From NCBI GenBank assembly GCA_944739405.2, contig OX123196.2:51064196-51128195 (forward strand): DNA of 64,000 bases, written 5' to 3'. Below, one piece after another: positions 58,475 to 64,000 of the stretch. Both the position numbers and the translations under genes were made by a program. This DNA is from Euclidia mi (taxonomy: Eukaryota > Arthropoda > Insecta > Lepidoptera > Erebidae). The stretch's first letter is position 1, and each line of letters opens with the position of its first letter. Below the pieces are notes generated by a model. That model saw nothing but the letters and a program-made list of their open reading frames with translations, was not told where the DNA came from and did no database searches.

Positions 58475-58524
58475 AGTCGTATGGTCGACAATAGATACAT
58501 GTATCTATTGTCGACCATACGACT
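58475..58524. repeat. Perfect 50-bp palindrome, no loop
   Basis: agtcgtatggtcgacaatag followed by atacat and then the exact complement to 58524. All 25 pairs match, centred between 58499 and 58500. It lies 18 bp after another hairpin. Confidence 0.97.
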
Positions 58525-59227
58525 CGAATCGAGCCCATTTTAGTTGATATATTTACATTTAAACAATGGTAGACCCTGCAGATTTGTAGATAACGTCGTT
58601 ACGATCACTTTCCTGGTAGAAATGAGGGAAAATTAACACATCTAAATGATTCAAGAAGGAGAAAATCTTTTAGAATATCTATCGACAAGGACCGATTACA
58701 AAACATTGCTCTAGTTTACGGAAAAAATTTACACAGATAACAGCTGAACTAAACTAAAATAAGACTTTTTAAAAAACTTGTTATTTTGGACTATAATTTT
58801 ACATGTTTTCATGGCCATCTTTTCTTGAATCCATATCTAAATATATACCTCAATTACTCAAAGAATAAATCAAAACCACAAGTACACAGCTCAATTAACA
58901 TACACAGTACAAGCAAATTATCACAGATAATTATAAACGTGCTAGTTTCCCCAAGCGTACGTAATAAGGAACAATTAAGGACATAACACCATAATCAGAG
59001 ATCAATTAACTTAATGACATTAAGTGAATTAAACGACACAATTGATTACAAGAAACTGAGGTCGAATTATAATTTTAATCGTTGTAAATCACGGCATGTA
59101 TTTTTGTGCTATGTATTTATAAAACGAGGATGGCTACAATGTTGTTTAATAGGCTTGGGTTTATATACTTAGTTAGACTGTCATGGTGAAAAGTTCACAT
59201 CGTTTTTGTGACGACTTTTTTATAATT
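58525..59227. other. Non-coding, nothing recognised
   Basis: No feature seen. Confidence 0.5.
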
Positions 59228-59560
59228 ACTCGTGTAACTCGTGTTGACTGCTACGTAGAGTGTCACGGGTTCAACCCTCGCCACGGCACGCATCAATGAT
59301 TTTTCGGAATTATCTGCGTACACAATTGTTAATTAAATGGCGAAGGAAAATGTTGAGAGGAAATCTGCATGTTCAAAAGTTCTCTATAGTGTTCTAGAAA
59401 GAGATGTGAAATGATGAAAGAAAACTTTGTTAGGTAACCTGCATGTTCGAAAGTTCTCCATAACGTTCTCGAAAGACAGGGGAATTCTTCCAACGCGCAG
59501 TTGGCCGGCGTGGTGCAGTGTGACCTATCACTTTTCATAGTGAGAAAAGGGGCATACTGA
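59228..59560 (+). mobile_element. tRNA-derived SINE with RTE-type tail and internal duplication
   Basis: The head is gactgctacgtagagtgtca with box B cgggttcaaccctcg. A body (atgatttttcggaattatct) and two consecutive versions of the RTE tail motif follow: aaatctgcatgttcaaaagt at about 59360 and taacctgcatgttcgaaagt at about 59436. It ends gttggccggcgtggtgcagt and agtgagaaaaggggcat. The duplicated segment is about 75 bp. Confidence 0.7.
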
Positions 59561-60930
59561 ATAGAGGGACAGTTTAAAGACAGAGCTGTTATTATTATTG
59601 CACTGGTGATAAACGAGGTTAAGGCATATCATATAGCTAGCGGCACTGCTGACGTATATGCTTTCTCGTTTAGCAACGTATCATCTTCTAAAGTCACCGT
59701 TTCAAGAGGTATTTCGTGTCCATTTTCTGCTCTTGCTACTATTATCAGGAAAGGATTTGAGAGTAAGAGCCTACACTCCACAAACGCTTGTGTGAAAGGG
59801 CTCTAAGCGGTTATTTTAAGTAGTGTATCTCTCTGGTCGCTTAGCTAATGAGCTAACTAAATAACTTGTACTTACTATTATTTGACAGTGGTATATGACT
59901 GAGTTAGGATGACATTGACACGTTATACTTGCTGATGTTCGGCTTACGTTGTTGATAGACACTATCCATCTTTCCTGTGCCGTTAGGGTAAAAACAGGTA
60001 TTCACACAATCATGTAAGTTATCGTGATTAATACCCATTGGCGAGTATCGTCTTGTGTGTAAACCATTTGAAAAGGGATTACGGAATTGATATTCCAGGA
60101 AACAAGAATTGCAATTTTTTAACACATTTGGACCATTACGCCTGTTTCCTAGCGTGTATTTGCATATAAATTGTGCAATAAATACTGACGAAAAGTACAT
60201 TAATGCATTAAAAACCGTTCTCTCAACTCTATTATACTATGCTGTACTAATATACTAATGATCAACTTGTCTAACCGCAGCTGTTGTTTACAATACATTG
60301 ATGCTTTTGTATTAAATGCTAGGATCGACACGCTAAGCTAGGCTGCAGTAATTAACGCAGAAATTGATTCTAACGATTACACTCAATTACACTGCCTGTC
60401 CATAATAGTGGCACGTGTATAAAGTTGAAAGAAACCGTTTCACAGCACTGTAATAAAAAGTGGCCAGTGCTCTTCCTTGAGTATTCTTTTTTTAAACTTG
60501 ACAGTTCAAATAAGGTATGAATGCTCATTTATGTGAACACAGTTTCTAGAAGTAAATATGAGCACTTTTATTCGTAATTGTTATTTCATTAGAAGTCATA
60601 TGTTTTAACGATGTAAGGAAAGTCCGAGTCACATACCAAAGTATTGGTAGAGATCTGCTGAAGTTCTTGTAAAATTCTTTATCTGAAGTTGGTTTTTAAG
60701 TATCCGATAGGCTTCTTTAGTTATATTTTAGGACCCCACTTAATATTATTTACTAATTGTTCACAGACAGATTCATAAAAAATCGTAATCATTCCAGGAC
60801 GAAACTGCTATTAGCTCACGTTTTTCAATAAAGCTGTTACCTAAAGACTACAGTATGAAAATGTCTATGCCAAAAATATGTGCACACAGTCATATTTGAA
60901 ACGTATTTATAACATAGATCTATCTCTTTC
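59561..60930. other. Non-coding upstream of the homeobox exon
   Basis: No mobile element seen. A 98-codon minus frame (59904-60200) has five Cys and a structured look, but I cannot link it to a family and see no supporting splice or start context. Confidence 0.45.
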
Positions 60931-60937
60931 TTTTCAG
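60931..60937 (+). other. 3' splice site before the homeobox exon
   Basis: A pyrimidine-rich run (tctctttcttttcag) ends in AG at 60936-60937, directly before the open frame that leads into the homeodomain. This is a canonical acceptor. It means at least one upstream exon exists, coding or 5' UTR. Confidence 0.85.
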
Positions 60938-61214
60938 ACTACTTCACCCAAAGCCAAGAGTATCAAAAGTACGCCACAAGCATGGGGGTCTCTGAGCCCC
61001 CTAAAGACGACTCTCCCAGAACAACGCCTGAACTATCCCGGGCCGACCAGTCACCTTCAGACCGGCCCGTCCCAGGGTCAGCAGACAGTGACGACGCTGA
61101 CGAATTCGCGCCTAAGAGGAAGCAGAGACGGTACAGGACAACCTTCACCAGCTTCCAACTTGAAGAACTTGAGAAGGCCTTCTCTAGGACTCATTATCCT
61201 GATGTTTTTACTAG
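60938..61214 (+). CDS. al: Aristaless-type paired-like homeodomain transcription factor, internal exon (partial gene)
   Basis: Aristaless/Arx-family homeodomain proteins are nuclear DNA-binding regulators; in insects they pattern distal appendages, and in butterflies they are linked to wing pattern. The exon translates without stops. It holds a short polar stretch, a Met at 60982 followed by Gly-Val-Ser-Glu, a Pro/Ser/Asp-rich linker, a basic KRK, and homeodomain residues 1 to about 31 (QRRYRTTFTSFQLEELEKAF, then a stretch ending at Thr-Arg). L16, F20 and Y25 of the fold are present; helix 3 with the recognition residues is not. The exon is entered two bases into a codon and leaves after AG of the Arg31 codon, so the next exon must start in phase; it is not in the window. 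The ATG at 60982 has a good start context, and MGVSE resembles the start of fly Al, so it could be the true start. The 14 codons upstream are also open and GC3-rich, so they may be coding. The paralogue (al1 or al2) cannot be told. Confidence 0.93.
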
Positions 61215-61220
61215 GTAAGT
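61215..61220 (+). other. 5' splice site inside the homeobox
   Basis: GTAAGT, the consensus donor, follows AG of the Arg31 codon. The intron interrupts the homeodomain between helix 2 start and the rest. No continuation of the homeodomain (EEL... helix 2, WFQNR helix 3) was found up to 64000, so this intron is longer than 2.7 kb. Confidence 0.88.
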
Positions 61221-61394
61221 CTAAATGGTTTATTTCATATTTCCGCTTTGATAATATTAATTAGCTATTTTATTAGTCGCAGAACCGAATTTAATCCCTG
61301 GAGGCCAAATGTCGCACACCTATCTTTTATTTCTTAATTTAGACAGTAATATAGACTCCATACTTAATTTGGTGCCATTTTTTAAGTCACAGAT

Positions 61395-61530
61395 TATTGC
61401 AATCCCTTTAGGTCGTGAAGATTGCAGTTGCTCCAAGGAAAACTTAATATTCTGGTTAGGCTAGTAAGCATACCCCGAGCTTCAAGGCGAAAGTCTTGGT
61501 TGCTACCAGGATAATGCCATCATGATGACA
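61395..61530 (+). mobile_element. Degenerate SINE type C, 3' half
   Basis: atccctttaggtcgtgaaga, caaggaaaacttaatattct and ggataatgccatcatgatga follow the order of the type C body, with many substitutions. Confidence 0.5.
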
Positions 61531-61544
61531 AATCGCTAATCATT

Positions 61545-61632
61545 CCAAATTTGAAAAGTCAGTTGTGCGTGTATTGGATTGAACCCAACAGTCTCTGCTG
61601 CATAGCCTGTTGATATCTCCACTAGTCTGATG
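61545..61632 (-). mobile_element. Degenerate SINE type C head
   Basis: On the minus strand tcatcagactagtggagata (box A-like), atgcagcagagactgttggg and ttcaatccaatacacgc (box B-like). It faces the opposite way to the piece just before it. Confidence 0.6.
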
Positions 61633-62268
61633 AAAGCAGTGAATTTATTTTTATGTAGAAATAACTATACTACTTACTTCGCGATATGTCTGTTTCAATA
61701 TTCGAGATTGATGAAAATACTAGACATAATGTATATATTATGTATGTATATTAAATGGCCTATTAATACGTGAAAGGAAAAATACATGTAGACCTATGTA
61801 TATCAATCTATTTGTCACGATATCACTGCCGAACTACTGAATTCATTTTGACGAAATTGATATAATCGATAGCCTGAATTTAAGGTAAGATACGAAATTA
61901 CAGTAAGCTGTTACTACACCGCACGCATTTAGTTCAAATGTGGATATTGCGATATCATAAAATTTAGCTAATTTTGATTAATCGGCAAATCGATACATAA
62001 GAATACTGACTTGGTAATTTATCGCAGAGATCAATAAAACACGCCATTTATTTACTGATAACACACATGATTTCCTGCTAGTTATCAATTCACAGGTGAA
62101 AATATAAAAAGGGGTTTGAAAAGTTTCCTTTACTTCATAGACCTTTAGAACGTAACGTCAAATATTTCACTGACAATATTAATATATATTTCTTTTAACT
62201 GCTTTGTCGTATTTATCAGCTATAGCCTATAGCCTATAGGGCATAGTTCGTATTGGGTTAGCAAATAC

Positions 62269-62386
62269 ATATTGGGACATTTTGTTTGCCAGAGCCTCGT
62301 CCGTTGATCGGCAGGTGCACCACTTGCAGGTGAGGTTGGCTTGGGACCCTAAGTTCTTGGTGGGAACCTTATGCACCCACACCAGA
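62269..62386 (-). mobile_element. Repeat shared with 10858-10970
   Basis: From ttttgtttgccagagcctcg to gggaaccttatgcacccaca it is near-identical to the 5' part of the element at 10736, here without the LINE-type tail. Confidence 0.75.
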
Positions 62387-62569
62387 TTTTCAACATAAGT
62401 TGCCTATATTGCAGGCGATAGAAAACAACGCAATCCGCAGTACACCCAAATTGAACTTTTAAGATCTCCCAAATTCTTTTAAATTAGTAGTATCAGAACA
62501 AATATTAAAATTCATTTACCAGATCATAAATCAGTAACAGTAACTAAGTACTGATCTATGGTCACACTA

Positions 62570-62675
62570 TGGTAAGGGGATCGTGAGAAGCGATTGAAGA
62601 TCGGCCTGTGTGGAAAGCATTGTTGGGGAGAGTAATCTATGACCAGAAGATCTAAGGCTGTTATGATGATCTAAA
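62570..62675 (+). mobile_element. RTE-like LINE C-terminal fragment
   Basis: cctgtgtggaaagcattgtt, then ggggagagtaatctatgacc and a gatgat tail. It parallels the 24008 and 26909 fragments but is more decayed. Confidence 0.5.
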
Positions 62676-63052
62676 CAAAAATAGAAAAATAAAAATATTA
62701 AATGACACGTTTATCGTCTATCAGTGATAACAATACGGTGATACTTTATTAATTCCTTATTTTATAACAGCTAATGATGATAACGAGTGTTTCTTAACAG
62801 ATACAGTACGGTCCAGGCAATTAATTGCCATGGATTAATGTAATCCACTGTAATAAAACTACTATCCATCAACCATATTTTGTTCGACGTTTTTAAATAT
62901 AAACACGTGTTGCTAGAACAATTTCAACTTCCGTAAGTATGTTGCACCACTACTGTTTCCCAATTATATTTTTATGAGAGTGCCTATGCGTATCGTATTT
63001 GAAAAAGTAGTAATATTTTTCATTAAATACTAAATTTCGTCCGTCCGTGCGG
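62676..63052. other. Non-coding intron, nothing recognised
   Basis: No feature seen. Confidence 0.5.
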
Positions 63053-63250
63053 TGACGGATTAAGAATACGGATTGTCACCACCCCATATCATCCCATGGG
63101 TGTCGTAAGAAGCGACAGTGGGAGGGAAGGAAGGGAGGAAAACTTGATACAACCCTATTCCCACCCCTTTGGCCAGCGTGGTATAGTAGGCCAATTCCTC
63201 CTTTCAAAGGAGAGGCCTCGTCCAGCAGTGGACTGTTAAAGGCTGATGAT
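63053..63250 (+). mobile_element. RTE-type LINE 3' UTR with GATGAT tail
   Basis: gacggattaagaatacggat, ccatgggtgtcgtaagaagc, gtggtatagtaggccaattc, aaaggagaggcctcgtccag and a gatgatga end. It is highly similar to 55363-55655 without that copy's extra middle segment. Confidence 0.8.
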
Positions 63251-63252
63251 GA

Positions 63253-63424
63253 CTAGACTTCGCCCGTGGCATCGCCCACGTGGGTCCTTTTAACCGTTTA
63301 AGAAAGGAATTGGCAAAAATCTTCCCTTAGTGTTCTCCTACACCTCCTAAGGCACATACTTGCCAGGTTTCAGCTTCTTACGAGCAGTAGTTTCGGATGT
63401 GCATTTTCTGTCAGTCAGTCAGTA
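63253..63424 (-). mobile_element. Diverged Helitron-like element
   Basis: It starts ctagacttcgcccgtggcat. Blocks cttagtgttctcctacacct, ggtttcagcttcttacgagc and ctgtcagtcagtcag follow the family order. It directly follows the LINE tail. Confidence 0.55.
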
Positions 63425-63958
63425 TTTAATGGCTGTTCAGGAAAAAATATTCAATATCTTGATAGTGATATAGTTATGTAATAGAATGAATGAAATGCAT
63501 TACGATGCTGCCATACATTGTACCCCTAAATTAACATCTTAGTATCTTAATAATAACATGCTTATTACGGGTATGTACATCAATAATATTTGCAATGCCT
63601 AAAATATTGCATTTTTCTCTAGTGGTAGGTTACATTTGTAAATAAGTATATATCTTTTAAATTACCGATGATTATGGCATGGACTGATATAATACTAGAT
63701 AAATTAAAGAGCCACCTTTTGTTTTATAAAGATTATATCCGTGAATAAAAATAGCTGGTTTAATACTATTTCCGTTAAACCTTTTTAGTAACTGGCAATT
63801 ATAGGCATCGGTACTTGGCAATATTGACAGTGACGTGTTTATTCCAAAGGGCAAAAAGATATTACAATGAATATGATATTATTCTGCATAATAGACAATT
63901 ATATGCAATTAATTTGTACAAGCGTGTTGAGGCTCAAGCTATAATTATTTTATTCGTT
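63425..63958. other. Non-coding intron, nothing recognised
   Basis: No feature seen. Confidence 0.5.
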
Positions 63959-64000
63959 GACTAGCTTTTGCCTGCGACTTCCATCGCATTGATTAATGCG
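63959..64000. mobile_element. Start of an ACTAGCTT-type repeat, cut by the window end
   Basis: gactagcttttgcctgcgac followed by ttccatcgc resembles the conserved end of the repeat at 4688. Confidence 0.4.

Larger units (their letters stand above)
61221..62268 (+). other. al: Start of the intron downstream of the homeobox exon
   Basis: AT-rich sequence following the GTAAGT donor. It contains two degenerate SINE type C pieces and no further homeodomain-coding sequence. Confidence 0.7.

Noticed and set aside
59904..60200. 98-codon minus-strand frame with five Cys
   Set aside because: It looks somewhat structured, but I cannot link it to any Cys-rich family and there is no signal for a start, splice sites or neighbours. 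Homology search would decide.
60878..61264. 128-codon plus frame overlapping the homeobox exon
   Set aside because: Out of frame with the homeodomain, and it crosses both splice sites.

Overview
The window looks like lepidopteran (moth or butterfly) nuclear DNA. It is AT-rich, has almost no coding sequence, and is full of short tRNA-derived SINEs, non-LTR (LINE) 3' fragments and small Helitron-like elements with TC...CTAG ends, all of types common in Lepidoptera. None of the short open frames looks like a bacterial or viral gene.

The one recognisable host coding feature is an exon at 60938..61214 (+). It encodes the N-terminal arm and helix 1 to about residue 31 of a paired-like homeodomain of the Aristaless type, and so belongs to an aristaless (al) gene. 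It has a clean 3' splice site before it and a GTAAGT donor after it. The rest of the homeodomain must lie beyond position 64000. Lepidoptera carry two aristaless paralogues (al1, al2), and this exon alone does not tell me which one this is. The 60 kb upstream is therefore a long intron, 5' flanking DNA, or both.

Layout: 1-21.7 kb is relatively repeat-poor, with only a few SINEs (2.7, 3.5, 10.7, 14.5 kb) and several GC-richer islands (about 0.9-1.3, 8.7, 9.4, 11.7, 14.1, 16.7, 17.3, 17.9 kb) that could be regulatory. The region 21.7-37 kb is dense in SINEs, Helitron-like copies and LINE 3' ends, with two GC-rich islands near 31.0 and 31.8-32.1 kb. At 39.5-40.0 kb there is a large foldback element. 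The region 41.8-59.6 kb is again repeat-dense and contains a 5S rRNA-derived element and a TIR element. From 60.9 kb come the homeobox exon and the start of its downstream intron.

The most unusual signal is a scatter of near-perfect short hairpins and palindromes (arms of 13-33 bp, loops of 0-15 nt) through the window. They have unrelated sequences, so they are not copies of one element. At least one lies inside a repeat copy whose normal sequence is known from another copy, which suggests a local inverted-copy (template-switch) mutation. A second coherent signal is that a LINE 3' end, including its stop codon, is shared with the tails of several different SINE families here, pointing to a LINE-SINE mobilisation partnership.
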